Assembly (NCBI GenBank): GCA_903844785.1
Contig: CAIMVB010000064.1
Location: 1 to 6,762, forward strand
Reading direction: 5' to 3'
DNA: 6,762 nucleotides
DNA from: an uncultured Rhodospirillales bacterium
Lineage (GTDB): Bacteria; Pseudomonadota; Alphaproteobacteria; Acetobacterales; Acetobacteraceae
Shown: in pieces, positions 1 through 6,762 of the stretch
How positions within the stretch are numbered: position 1 is the first letter of the stretch
Layout: every line of letters starts with the position of its first letter
The notes under the pieces: generated by a model
Told to the model about the DNA's origin: nothing
The model's database searches: none
Seen by the model: the letters and a program-made list of their open reading frames with translations, nothing else
Made by a program: the position numbers and the translations under genes

Positions 1-77
1 GCCCGGGCGAGTTCCAGCAGCAGGTCCAGCGGGCCTTCATAGCCTTCAAGCTGCAATTGGAGGGAGGATTCGCTCAT
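1..77 (-). CDS. scpA: Segregation and condensation protein A (ScpA), N-terminal fragment cut by window edge
   Basis: Only the first 25 codons plus two bases lie in the window; the rest runs off the left edge. The visible N-terminus contains the segment EGYEGPLDLLLELAR (residues 11-25), which matches the highly conserved FEGPLDLLLxLI opening of ScpA. ScpA is the kleisin subunit of the Smc-ScpA-ScpB condensin: its N-terminal region binds the Smc neck, and the complex compacts and helps segregate the chromosome in the cytoplasm. The ATG at 75-77 lies 8 bases after the stop of the upstream M50 protease gene, with a weak GGGA ribosome-binding sequence in between, so the two are very likely one transcript and possibly translationally coupled. 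In most bacteria scpB follows scpA; here that would lie outside the window. Identification rests on a short but diagnostic segment. Confidence 0.85.
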   Translation of the reverse strand, partial: MSESSLQLQLEGYEGPLDLLLELAR

Positions 78-85
78 CTGTCCCG

Positions 86-784
86 TTACCCATGTCCGGT
101 GAGCATGAGAACGAAATCGAAGGCGGGCGCAACCACCCCCCTGAAGAACCAGCCCATAGGATCATAGCCGGGGATGAGGTGGGGAAGCAGAAATAGGCCG
201 AACATGACGACCAGTAGGCCGAAGGGTTCGATCCGCGCCAGCGCCATGGCGGGAGTGCGGGGCAGCAGGCCAACCGCGATCCGCCCGCCATCCAAGGGGG
301 GTAGCGGGAAAAGATTGAACAAGCCCAGCACCAGATTGGCCAGGATAAAAAGACCAATGGCGCGATAGGCGAAGGCTGTGGCTTCCGGTCCCAAGCTGGC
401 CTGCCAGGGTTCCACGGCATGGGCGAGCAGCCCGGCCAGCAGTGCGAGCGCGAAATTCGTCGCCGGCCCGGCCGCTGCCACCCCAACCATGCCGTAGCGC
501 GGGTTGCGGAGTTGCCAGATATTGACCGGCACCGGCTTGGCCCAGCCGAACATGGCCTCCACCCGCCCTATGGTAAGTAGCTGAGAAATCAACAAAATCC
601 CTGGCAGCAGGATGGTGCCGACCATATCCACATGCCGGATCGGATTCAGGCTGAGCCGCCCCGCCCGCGCCGCCGTATCATCCCCCAAAGCACGCGCAGC
701 ATAGCCATGCGCCGCTTCATGCAGCGTGATGGCGATGATGGTCGCGAAGACCGAAGCCGCCAATTCGGGCAGCCAGGCGGGCAT
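86..784 (-). CDS. Site-2-protease-like M50 family membrane zinc metalloprotease
   Basis: This 232-residue protein is a predicted multi-pass membrane zinc protease. The zinc-binding HEAAH motif is at residues 22-26 in the first hydrophobic segment, and the third metal ligand is D165 in the sequence FNLFPLPPLDGGR (156-168), the LDG motif of family M50. Between them are GRLSLNP (42-48) and AAGPATN (104-110), also typical of the compact PDZ-less bacterial M50 branch. Hydrophobic segments lie near residues 9-21, 52-70, 97-121, 141-160, 186-205 and 217-229. Family members cut within membrane-spanning helices, but the substrate here cannot be inferred and no regulatory PDZ or CBS domain is present. 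All catalytic residues are intact. The ATG at 784 has AGGGAG 8 bases upstream, and the next in-frame Met (54) would remove the active site. The stop is 8 bases before scpA. Confidence 0.9.
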   Translation of the reverse strand: MPAWLPELAASVFATIIAITLHEAAHGYAARALGDDTAARAGRLSLNPIRHVDMVGTILLPGILLISQLLTIGRVEAMFGWAKPVPVNIWQLRNPRYGMVGVAAAGPATNFALALLAGLLAHAVEPWQASLGPEATAFAYRAIGLFILANLVLGLFNLFPLPPLDGGRIAVGLLPRTPAMALARIEPFGLLVVMFGLFLLPHLIPGYDPMGWFFRGVVAPAFDFVLMLTGHG

Positions 785-792
785 GGGGTTTT

Positions 793-798
793 CTCCCT
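793..798 (-). promoter_or_regulatory. Ribosome-binding site of the M50 protease gene
   Basis: On the minus strand AGGGAG lies 8 bases before the ATG at 784. It supports this start over internal methionines, and it is preceded at a fixed distance by the motif copy at 809-823. Confidence 0.6.
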
Positions 799-808
799 GG
801 GGGGTGGT

Positions 809-823
809 CCGTCGGGATAGACG
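809..823 (-). promoter_or_regulatory. Upstream motif CGTCTATCCYGACGG, copy 1 (before the M50 gene)
   Basis: On the minus strand this reads CGTCTATCCCGACGG and ends 24 bases before the ATG of the M50 gene. A copy with one difference (T for C at position 10) sits 24 bases before the ssb ATG at 3842-3856. With one more base on its left it can fold as CCGTC-TATCCC-GACGG, a 5-bp stem with a six-base loop. It could be a promoter -10 region with a short leader (CTATCC or TATCCY as the core) or an RNA hairpin in the leader. No -35 box is shared between the two copies. Function is inferred from repetition and position only. Confidence 0.45.
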
Positions 824-853
824 GGACGGGGGGTAAAGGGAAGCGGCGCCTGC

Positions 854-3718
854 TCAAGCCCGCTTGCGCTTTTTCACCGGCGCTGGGACGGCCTGGCGCA
901 GTAAAGGCGCCAGGAAGCGCCCGGTATGGCTTTCCGCCACTGCTGCTATGTCCTCCGGCGTGCCTTCGGCCACCAATTTGCCGCCACCTTCACCGCCTTC
1001 AGGGCCAAGATCCAACACCCAATCGGCAGTTTTGATGACTTCCAGATTATGTTCGATCACCACCACCGTATTGCCGGTATCCACCAGCGCATGCAGCACT
1101 TCCAGCAATTTCCGCACATCTTCGAAGTGCAGCCCAGTGGTCGGTTCATCCAGGATATAAAGCGTGCGCCCGGTGGCGCGGCGCGATAGCTCCTTCGAGA
1201 GTTTGATGCGCTGCGCCTCCCCACCTGAAAGCGTGGTGGCTTGCTGGCCCAGATGAATATAGCCAAGCCCGACCTTGCGCAGCACGGAAAGCTTTTCCCG
1301 AATGGAGGGGACGGCGGCGAAGAATTCCTCGGCTTCTTCCACCGTCATGTCCAAAACATCCGAGATGGATTTGCCGCGAAACTTCACATCAAGCGTTTCG
1401 CGGTTGTAGCGCTTGCCCTTGCAGGTATCGCAGGTGACATAGACATCGGGCAGGAAGTGCATCTCGATCTTGATGACACCATCGCCCTGGCAGGCCTCGC
1501 ACCGCCCGCCCTTCACATTGAAGCTGAAGCGGCCTGGCTTGTAGCCGCGCGCGCGGGATTCCGGCAATTCGCTGAACCAATCGCGAATGGGCGCGAAAAG
1601 CCCCGTGTAAGTGGCGGGATTAGAGCGCGGCGTGCGGCCAATCGGCGATTGGTCAATGTCAATGATCTTGTCGAGGTGATCGAGCCCTTCGATCCGATCA
1701 TGCGGCGCCGGCACTTCCGCAGCGCCCATCAGGCGCCGCGCCGCTGCCTTATACAGCGTTTCAATCACCAGCGTTGATTTGCCGCCGCCGGAAACCCCGG
1801 TGACACAGGTAAAGGTGCCGAGCGGCAAGGAAGCATTCAGCCGGCGGAGATTATTCCCGCTGGCGCCTACCACGCGCAATTGCCGCTTGGGATCAATCTT
1901 GCGGCGCTTTTCAGGGATTTCGATGCGGCGCTGACCCGAAAGATATTGCCCAGTCAGGCTCGCGGGATTGGCGGCTACTTCCGCGGGCTTGCCCTGCGCC
2001 ACCAATTGCCCGCCCCCCTTGCCGGCGGCGGGGCCGATATCCACCAAATAATCGGCGCTGCGGATCGCGTCCTCATCATGTTCGACCACCAGCACGGTAT
2101 TGCCGAGGTCGCGCAGCCGCCGCAGCGTGACAAGCAGCCTTTCATTGTCGCGCTGATGCAGCCCGATGGAGGGTTCATCCAGCACATAAAGCACGCCGGT
2201 CAGGCCTGAGCCGATTTGCGAGGCCAAGCGAATGCGCTGCGATTCCCCGCCCGATAGTGTGGTGGAAGACCGCGCGAGCGACAGGTAATCCAACCCCACA
2301 TCCACCAGGAATTGGAGACGATCATTGATTTCCCGCAGAATGCGCCGCGCGATATCGCGCCGCTGCGGTGTCAGGGTTTCTTCAACCCGCGCGAACCAAT
2401 CCCGCGCACGGTGGATCGCCATGGCGGAGGTTTCACCAATATGCTGCCCCGCTACTTTGACCGCGAGTGATTGCGGCTTCAGCCGATGCCCAGCACAAGC
2501 CGCGCAAGGCCGTTCCGCCTGATAGCGGGAGAGGTCTTCGCGCACCCAGGGATTATCGGTTTCGCGAAAGCGCCGTTCCAGATTGGCGATCACGCCCTCA
2601 AAGGGCTTTTTCACCTCATAGGCGCGCAGCCCATCCTTGTAATGTAGCGTGACCACCTCATCGCCGGTGCCATGCAGGATGGCGTTGCGCACCCGGTCCG
2701 GCAGTTCTTGCCAGGCGGTGGTCATTTTCACCTTGAAATGCGCGGCCAGGCTTTGCAGCGTTTGGTCGTAATAGGGCGAAGAAGCGCCGGTCCAGGGCAT
2801 GATGGCGCCATCCTTCAGCGCCACATCATCCTGGGGGACGACCAATTGCGCGTCGAAGAAGCTTTCCGTGCCCAGCCCATCACAGGTGGGGCAGGCGCCA
2901 TGGGGTGAATTGAAGGAAAACAGGCGCGGTTCAACTTCCTCGATCGTGAAGCCGGAAACCGGGCAGGCAAAGCGGCTGGAGAAGACCGTGCGTTCCCCGC
3001 CATCGGCGTTTTCGGCATAGGCAATGCCATCGGCCAGGCCAAGCGCGGTCTCGAAGGAATCGGCCAGCCTTTGCATGATGCCATCGCGCACCACAATGCG
3101 GTCCACCACCACTTCAATATCGTGCTTGAGCTTCTTGTCGAGCTTCGGTGCCTCGGCAATTTGATAGAGCTTGCCGTTGATTTTTACGCGTTCAAAGCCG
3201 CGGCGCTGGAATTCGGCCAATTCCTTGCGGAATTCACCCTTCTTGCCGCGCGCGATGGGGGCGAGCAGTAAAAGCCGCGTACCTTCCGGCATGGCCAGCA
3301 CGCGATCCACCATTTGGGAGACGGTTTGCGCTTCAATGGGCAGGCCGGTCGCGGGTGAATAGGGCACACCAACCCGCGCCCAAAGCAGGCGCATATAGTC
3401 ATGGATTTCGGTCACGGTGCCGACGGTGGAGCGCGGATTATGGCTGGTGGTTTTCTGTTCGATGGATATGGCGGGCGATAGGCCCTCGATCGAATCGACA
3501 TCCGGCTTTTGCATCAATTGCAGGAATTGCCGCGCATAGGCCGAAAGGCTCTCCACATAGCGCCTTTGGCCTTCCGCATAGATGGTATCGAAAGCCAGCG
3601 ATGATTTGCCTGAGCCCGAAAGCCCCGTGATTACGGTCAGCGTATCGCGCGGGATATCAAGATCGAGATTCTTCAGGTTGTGCTGGCGCGCGCCGCGGAT
3701 GCGAATATGGCCGGTCAT
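854..3718 (-). CDS. uvrA: UvrABC excinuclease subunit A (UvrA)
   Basis: UvrA is the damage-sensing ATPase of nucleotide excision repair; it dimerises, scans DNA and loads UvrB at lesions. The 954 residues are complete and slightly longer than the 940 of E. coli. Two ABC ATPase modules are visible. The first has Walker [10 protein letters not shown] (32-40), then the long UvrB-binding and insertion region, signature LSGGE (488-492) and Walker B VLDEPS (512-517). The second has Walker [10 protein letters not shown] (641-649), LSGGE (830-834) and ILDEPT (855-860). The DNA-binding zinc module of the second half is intact, with C740, C743, C763 and C766. The N-terminal module has C252, C276 and C279, but Ser255 replaces one cysteine. 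A CxxC at 405-408 is present, and the tail ends in a basic KKRKRA. The ATG at 3718 has GGAG 10 bases upstream, and no other start lies between it and the upstream in-frame stop. Divergent from ssb across a LexA box, so SOS induction is likely. Confidence 0.98.
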   Translation of the reverse strand: MTGHIRIRGARQHNLKNLDLDIPRDTLTVITGLSGSGKSSLAFDTIYAEGQRRYVESLSAYARQFLQLMQKPDVDSIEGLSPAISIEQKTTSHNPRSTVGTVTEIHDYMRLLWARVGVPYSPATGLPIEAQTVSQMVDRVLAMPEGTRLLLLAPIARGKKGEFRKELAEFQRRGFERVKINGKLYQIAEAPKLDKKLKHDIEVVVDRIVVRDGIMQRLADSFETALGLADGIAYAENADGGERTVFSSRFACPVSGFTIEEVEPRLFSFNSPHGACPTCDGLGTESFFDAQLVVPQDDVALKDGAIMPWTGASSPYYDQTLQSLAAHFKVKMTTAWQELPDRVRNAILHGTGDEVVTLHYKDGLRAYEVKKPFEGVIANLERRFRETDNPWVREDLSRYQAERPCAACAGHRLKPQSLAVKVAGQHIGETSAMAIHRARDWFARVEETLTPQRRDIARRILREINDRLQFLVDVGLDYLSLARSSTTLSGGESQRIRLASQIGSGLTGVLYVLDEPSIGLHQRDNERLLVTLRRLRDLGNTVLVVEHDEDAIRSADYLVDIGPAAGKGGGQLVAQGKPAEVAANPASLTGQYLSGQRRIEIPEKRRKIDPKRQLRVVGASGNNLRRLNASLPLGTFTCVTGVSGGGKSTLVIETLYKAAARRLMGAAEVPAPHDRIEGLDHLDKIIDIDQSPIGRTPRSNPATYTGLFAPIRDWFSELPESRARGYKPGRFSFNVKGGRCEACQGDGVIKIEMHFLPDVYVTCDTCKGKRYNRETLDVKFRGKSISDVLDMTVEEAEEFFAAVPSIREKLSVLRKVGLGYIHLGQQATTLSGGEAQRIKLSKELSRRATGRTLYILDEPTTGLHFEDVRKLLEVLHALVDTGNTVVVIEHNLEVIKTADWVLDLGPEGGEGGGKLVAEGTPEDIAAVAESHTGRFLAPLLRQAVPAPVKKRKRA

Positions 3719-3728
3719 TTTGATGGGG

Positions 3729-3732
3729 CTCC
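3729..3732 (-). promoter_or_regulatory. Ribosome-binding site of uvrA
   Basis: GGAG on the minus strand lies 10 bases before the uvrA ATG, slightly farther than optimal. Its last G is also the first base of a GCCCC arm (3725-3729) that can pair with GGGGC at 3740-3744, which would place the site in a hairpin of the uvrA leader. Confidence 0.5.
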
Positions 3733-3763
3733 GACAGACGCCCCCGGGGCAGGGGGTGCTGGT

Positions 3764-3778
3764 GTTCTAAAAATGTTC
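3764..3778. promoter_or_regulatory. LexA (SOS) box between uvrA and ssb
   Basis: The sequence GTTC-TAAAAAT-GTTC matches exactly the direct-repeat GTTC-N7-GTTC operator bound by LexA in Alphaproteobacteria, with an AT-rich spacer as is usual. It is 45 bases from the uvrA start and 102 bases from the ssb start. On the uvrA side it lies just downstream of a candidate -10 (3783-3788), where bound LexA would block transcription initiation. The arrangement mirrors the divergent, SOS-controlled uvrA-ssb pair of E. coli, although E. coli LexA uses a different palindromic operator. Control of uvrA is likely; control of ssb is possible. Confidence 0.85.
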
Positions 3779-3782
3779 TCGG

Positions 3783-3811
3783 TATATATGCGCCTGAATG
3801 GCGCCCTGGAA
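3783..3811 (-). promoter_or_regulatory. Candidate uvrA promoter
   Basis: On the minus strand TTCCAG (3811-3806) and TATATA (3788-3783) are separated by 17 bases, a plausible sigma-70-type -35/-10 pair with a good -10 and a weak -35. Transcription would start near the LexA box, giving a leader of roughly 55 bases. TATATA is its own reverse complement, so it could also serve as a -10 toward ssb, but the -35 in that direction is poor. Confidence 0.4.
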
Positions 3812-3841
3812 AGGGTATGGGATGGCCGCTCAGGGGTGGAT

Positions 3842-3856
3842 CGTCTATCCTGACGG
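3842..3856 (+). promoter_or_regulatory. Upstream motif CGTCTATCCYGACGG, copy 2 (before ssb)
   Basis: The sequence CGTCTATCCTGACGG ends 24 bases before the ssb ATG, the same spacing as copy 1 before the M50 gene (809-823, minus strand), and differs from it at one base. It can form CGTC-TATCCT-GACG with a six-base loop. If TATCCT acted as a -10, ssb transcription would start about 24 bases before the ATG, well downstream of the LexA box, giving an SOS-independent basal promoter. No convincing -35 is visible at 16-18 bases. The role is inferred. Confidence 0.45.
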
Positions 3857-3866
3857 CCGTAATCGC

Positions 3867-3873
3867 GGGAGAG
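3867..3873 (+). promoter_or_regulatory. Ribosome-binding site of ssb
   Basis: GGGAGAG lies 7 bases before the ATG at 3881. An in-frame TAA at 3860-3862 excludes any earlier start. Confidence 0.7.
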
Positions 3874-3880
3874 CTTTGCC

Positions 3881-4357
3881 ATGGCGGGTATCAACAAGGT
3901 CATTATCCTGGGCCGTCTGGGGCGGGACCCGGAAGTGCGCAATTTCCAGAATGGCGGCAAGGTGGTGAATCTGCGCATCGCCACGTCCGAACGCTACAAG
4001 GACCGGGAAGGTAATCAGCAGGAACGGACTGAATGGCATTCAGTTGCGATTTTCAATGATCGCCTGGGCGAAGTTGCTGAGAAATACCTGCGTAAGGGCA
4101 GCGAAGTTTACATTGAAGGCCAGCTTGAAACCCGCAAATGGCAGGATCAATCAGGCCAGGAACGCTACACGACGGAAATTGTGCTGCGGCAGTATCGCGG
4201 TGAATTGCAGTTGATTGGCGGGCGTGGGGCCGGTGGGGGCGGGATGGATGAAGCGCCAGAACCCATGGGCGAAAGGGCCCCCGCGCAGCGTAGCGGTGGT
4301 CGCACCGGCGGTTGGGATACCAAGAAATCCGATCTGGACGACGAAATTCCTTTCTGA
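3881..4357 (+). CDS. ssb: Single-stranded DNA-binding protein (SSB)
   Basis: SSB coats single-stranded DNA in replication, recombination and repair and recruits partner proteins through its C-terminal tip. The 158-residue protein has the expected two parts. Residues 1-112 form the OB-fold, beginning [20 protein letters not shown] and containing TEWHSVAIF (50-58), [16 protein letters not shown] (67-82) and W87; W52 and W87 are at typical DNA-stacking positions. Residues 113-150 are a short Gly/Pro/Arg-rich disordered linker. The acidic tip DLDDEIPF (151-158) is the canonical protein-interaction motif. The family normally works as a homotetramer. The start is fixed by a good ribosome-binding site and an upstream in-frame stop. 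It is divergent from uvrA, with a LexA box and a second promoter-like motif between them, and gyrA follows 129 bases downstream on the same strand. Confidence 0.98.
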   Translation: MAGINKVIILGRLGRDPEVRNFQNGGKVVNLRIATSERYKDREGNQQERTEWHSVAIFNDRLGEVAEKYLRKGSEVYIEGQLETRKWQDQSGQERYTTEIVLRQYRGELQLIGGRGAGGGGMDEAPEPMGERAPAQRSGGRTGGWDTKKSDLDDEIPF

Positions 4358-4386
4358 TTCAAGGTCTTGAACTTCGGCTCATCACC

Positions 4387-4418
4387 CAGGCGCGGCGGTG
4401 GTTGACGCGGCGCGCCTG
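4387..4418. repeat. 8-bp inverted repeat flanking a candidate gyrA -35 box
   Basis: CAGGCGCG (4387-4394) and CGCGCCTG (4411-4418) are perfect reverse complements separated by 16 bases. The spacing puts equivalent positions 24 bases apart, about two helical turns, which fits a dimeric protein site. The TTGACG candidate -35 lies between the arms. The loop is long and no T-run follows, so it does not look like a terminator for ssb. GC-rich arms make chance more likely than usual. Confidence 0.35.
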
Positions 4419-4430
4419 ACGGTGCCTATG
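4402..4430 (+). promoter_or_regulatory. Candidate gyrA promoter
   Basis: TTGACG (4402-4407) is a near-consensus -35. A weak -10 follows: CCTATG at 17 bases, with the TAT core at 4427-4429; CTATGC at 18 or TATGCA at 19 are alternatives. The gyrA start is about 55 bases further on. The -10 is poor, so this is tentative. The rest of the 129-base ssb-gyrA gap holds no evident gene. Confidence 0.35.
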
Positions 4431-4486
4431 CAGATTTCTACCTGTGAACCCTCAGGAATCGCGGTCTTTAGAATCGGTTTTCAAGC

Positions 4487-6762
4487 GTGAGCGACACTCA
4501 AAACCCAGGCCAAACCCCGCAGGATACGACCCCGGTCGCGCTTGAGGAGGAAATGCGCCGTTCCTACCTCGATTACGCCATGAGCGTGATCGTGGCGCGT
4601 GCGCTACCTGACGTGCGCGATGGTTTGAAGCCGGTGCATCGGCGCATTCTCTTTGCCATGCAGGAAGCCGGCTATACGGCCGATAAACCCTATCGCAAAT
4701 CGGCGCGCGTGGTTGGCGACGTGATGGGTAAATACCATCCGCATGGCGATGCTTCGATCTATGATGCGCTGGTGCGCATGGCGCAGCCCTTTTCCATGCG
4801 TCTGCCGCTGATTGATGGGCAGGGGAATTTCGGTTCGGTTGACGGCGACCCTCCGGCGGCGATGCGCTACACCGAAGCGCGGCTGGCCCCGGCAGCGGGT
4901 GCCTTGCTTGCCGGCATCGATGAAGACACGGTCGATTTCCAGCCGAATTACGATGAAAGCGTGGATGAACCGCGCGTTCTGCCAGCGGCCTTCCCCAATC
5001 TGCTGATCAATGGCGCGGGCGGCATTGCGGTTGGCATGGCCACCAATATCCCGCCGCATAACCCGACCGAGATTCTGGATGCGACTTTGGCGTTGATCGC
5101 CAATCCAGCCCTGACCTTGGAAGAATTGATGAAAATCGTGCCCGGGCCGGATTTTCCGACCGGGGCGCTGATTCTGGGCCGTTCCGGCATTCGCGCAGCG
5201 TTCGAGACGGGGCGCGGTTCCATACCACTGCGCGCGCGGGCCGAGATTGAGGAAATGCGCGGTAATCGCCAGTTGATTGCGATTTCGGAAATCCCCTATC
5301 AGGTCAATAAGTCGACGCTGCTTGAGAAAATCGCCGAATTGGTGCGCGCCAAGGCGGTGGAAGGCATTTCCGATCTGCGCGACGAAAGCGACCGTTCGGG
5401 GATGCGCATCGTCATTGAATTGAAGCGCGATGCGACAGCGGAAGTGGTGCTGAACCAGCTTTACCGCATGACGCAGTTGCAGACCTCCTTCCCCGTGAAT
5501 TTCGTGGCGTTGCATGAAGGCCGTCCACGGCAAATGGGCCTGAAGGACGCGCTGATGGCCTTCATCGCCTTCCGTGAGGAGGTGATCCTGCGCCGGTCCC
5601 GCCACCGGCTGGCGAAGGCGCGGGAACGTGGGCATTTGCTGATTGGTCTGGCGATTGCGGTCGCCAATCTGGATGAGGTGATCCGCGTTATCCGCGAAAG
5701 CGCCGATGGCGCAGCGGCGCGTGCTGCCTTGATGAACCGCGATTGGCCCGCGGGTGATGTTGGCGTTTTGCTGGCCCTGGTGGATGATTACCGCAATGCG
5801 GTGTCGCCCGAAGGCACGGTGCGGCTGACGGAAGAACAGGCGCGCGGCATTCTGGATTTGCGCCTGCAACGCCTGACCGGGTTGGAGCGTGAGAAGATTG
5901 TCGCCGAACTTGGCGAAGTTGGCGGGCGCATTCGTGAGTTGTTGGAAATTTTGGCCAGCCGCCCACGGCGCCTGGAAGTGATGGATCAGGAATTGCGCGA
6001 AATTCGGGCGCAGATTGCCTCCCCGCGCATGACAGAGATTATGGATGGCATCGCCGATGTGGATGATGAAAGCCTGATCGAACCCGGCACCATGGTGGTC
6101 ACGCTGACGCGTGATGGCTATGTGAAGCGCACGCCTTTGGAAACCTTCCGCGCCCAGGGGCGTGGCGGTAAGGGCCGCAGCGCGGCAACCACGCGCGAAG
6201 ATGATGTGATCATCCGCTCCTTCGTCGCGCATACGCATCAATGGGTGTTGTTCTTCACCGATCGCGGCATCGCCTTCCGTGAAAAGGTCTGGCAATTACC
6301 GGAAGCCGGACCGCAGGGGCGTGGGCGTTCGCTCCGCCAGGTGCTGCAATTGCAGGAAGGTGAGGGGGTTACCGCCATCCTGCCGCTGCCGATGGATGAG
6401 GATTTGTGGGAAGGACTGCATCTGGTCTTTGCCACTGTCCAGGGCAATGTGCGGCGCAATCGGCTGTCTGATTTCAAGAATGTGCGCTCGGTTGGCCTGA
6501 TCGCCATGAAGCTGGATGAGGGCGATAGCTTGGTTGGCGTTTCCACCTGCCGCGAAGGCGATGATGTGATGCTGGCGACACGCGGCGGTAAATGCATCCG
6601 CTTCACCGCTGATGCTGATACGCTGCGTGTATTTGCTGGGCGCGATTCAACGGGCGTGCGCGGCATCAAACTGGCGCAAGGCGATGCGGTGATTGCGCTT
6701 TCCGTGCTGCGCCATGTGGAAGCGACCACTGAAGAACGCGCGGCCTATCTGAAGGCGGCCGC
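4487..6762 (+). CDS. gyrA: DNA gyrase subunit A (GyrA), C-terminus cut by window edge
   Basis: GyrA is the breakage-reunion subunit of the A2B2 topoisomerase that adds negative supercoils using ATP hydrolysed by GyrB. The frame is open without interruption for 758 codons and leaves the window roughly 130-170 codons short of a usual GyrA. The catalytic tyrosine is Y128 in [10 protein letters not shown] (E. coli Tyr122, offset six). The quinolone-resistance region reads GDASIYD, with Ala89 and Asp93 at E. coli positions 83 and 87. [18 protein letters not shown] and DFQPNYDES are typical of the cleavage domain. The GyrA box is QGRGGKG (557-563), beginning the DNA-wrapping beta-pinwheel and marking this as GyrA, not ParC. 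GTG 4487 is chosen because an in-frame TAG lies at 4469-4471, and the alternative ATG 4553 (Met23) would remove part of the conserved N-terminal helix. No clear ribosome-binding site precedes the GTG. Confidence 0.97.
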   Translation, partial: MSDTQNPGQTPQDTTPVALEEEMRRSYLDYAMSVIVARALPDVRDGLKPVHRRILFAMQEAGYTADKPYRKSARVVGDVMGKYHPHGDASIYDALVRMAQPFSMRLPLIDGQGNFGSVDGDPPAAMRYTEARLAPAAGALLAGIDEDTVDFQPNYDESVDEPRVLPAAFPNLLINGAGGIAVGMATNIPPHNPTEILDATLALIANPALTLEELMKIVPGPDFPTGALILGRSGIRAAFETGRGSIPLRARAEIEEMRGNRQLIAISEIPYQVNKSTLLEKIAELVRAKAVEGISDLRDESDRSGMRIVIELKRDATAEVVLNQLYRMTQLQTSFPVNFVALHEGRPRQMGLKDALMAFIAFREEVILRRSRHRLAKARERGHLLIGLAIAVANLDEVIRVIRESADGAAARAALMNRDWPAGDVGVLLALVDDYRNAVSPEGTVRLTEEQARGILDLRLQRLTGLEREKIVAELGEVGGRIRELLEILASRPRRLEVMDQELREIRAQIASPRMTEIMDGIADVDDESLIEPGTMVVTLTRDGYVKRTPLETFRAQGRGGKGRSAATTREDDVIIRSFVAHTHQWVLFFTDRGIAFREKVWQLPEAGPQGRGRSLRQVLQLQEGEGVTAILPLPMDEDLWEGLHLVFATVQGNVRRNRLSDFKNVRSVGLIAMKLDEGDSLVGVSTCREGDDVMLATRGGKCIRFTADADTLRVFAGRDSTGVRGIKLAQGDAVIALSVLRHVEATTEERAAYLKAA

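Noticed and set aside
46..486. 146-codon minus-strand frame overlapping the M50 gene and the start of scpA
   Set aside because: It overlaps two genes with clear family motifs in another frame; its Trp/Ser/Pro/Arg-rich sequence is typical of an out-of-frame reading.
1241..1777. 178-codon open frame on the plus strand inside uvrA
   Set aside because: It lies antisense to the second ATPase half of uvrA, has no recognisable motif, and is explained by codon bias on the other strand.
3719..3880. Search for a transferred or phage-like element in the intergenic regions
   Set aside because: No integrase, transposase, tRNA, target duplications or long repeats are visible, and the base composition looks uniform; the gene set is core chromosomal.
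3817..4014. Possible small upstream reading frame overlapping the ssb start
   Set aside because: The purine-rich stretch before its ATG is only one base away, too close for a ribosome-binding site. It runs far into ssb in another frame and crosses the conserved leader motif.
4358..4371. Palindrome TTCAAG-GT-CTTGAA directly after the ssb stop, considered as a terminator
   Set aside because: The stem is AU-rich with at most five usable pairs and no T-run follows, so it is not a convincing intrinsic terminator. CTTGAA also resembles a heat-shock -35, but no matching -10 was found.
4604..6295. 563-codon open frame on the minus strand opposite gyrA
   Set aside because: It is antisense to an intact, highly conserved gyrA. 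The protein is rich in His, Gln and Arg with no recognisable domain, as expected from reading a GC-rich biased gene backwards.
6755..6762. GCGGCCGC at the right edge and GCCCGGGC at the left edge (1-8), possible cloning junctions
   Set aside because: Both are 8-base GC palindromes that occur naturally in GC-rich DNA, and the right one continues the gyrA frame sensibly. Probably coincidence of window cutting.

Overview
The window holds chromosomal housekeeping genes of a GC-rich alphaproteobacterium. UvrA, GyrA and SSB all carry alphaproteobacterial sequence features, and the uvrA-ssb intergenic region contains a GTTC-N7-GTTC LexA box, the alphaproteobacterial SOS operator type. The style of the proteins would fit Acetobacteraceae/Rhodospirillales, but that placement is inference from memory and not firm.

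Layout. Minus strand, read right to left: uvrA (3718 to 854), a site-2-protease-like M50 metalloprotease (784 to 86), and the first 25 codons of scpA (77 to 1, cut by the window edge). Plus strand: ssb (3881 to 4357) and gyrA (from GTG 4487, still open at the right edge). The uvrA and ssb genes are divergent over a 162-bp control region (3719-3880). The M50 gene and scpA are 8 bp apart and almost certainly co-transcribed. The uvrA-M50 gap is 69 bp and the ssb-gyrA gap is 129 bp.

How the genes fit together. UvrA starts nucleotide excision repair, SSB coats single-stranded DNA during replication and repair, GyrA is the cleavage subunit of DNA gyrase, and ScpA is the kleisin of the Smc-ScpAB condensin. 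Four of the five genes therefore serve DNA repair, topology and chromosome organisation. The M50 protease is a membrane protein whose link to the others is positional only.

I see no mobile element, CRISPR array, tRNA, rRNA or novel multi-gene system. The least ordinary observation is a 15-base motif, CGTCTATCCYGACGG, that lies exactly 24 bases upstream of the start codons of both ssb and the M50 gene. It is either a shared promoter element or a shared leader hairpin. Other points are an alanine at the quinolone-critical Ser83 position of GyrA, a UvrA zinc module lacking one cysteine, and an inverted repeat around the candidate gyrA -35 box.
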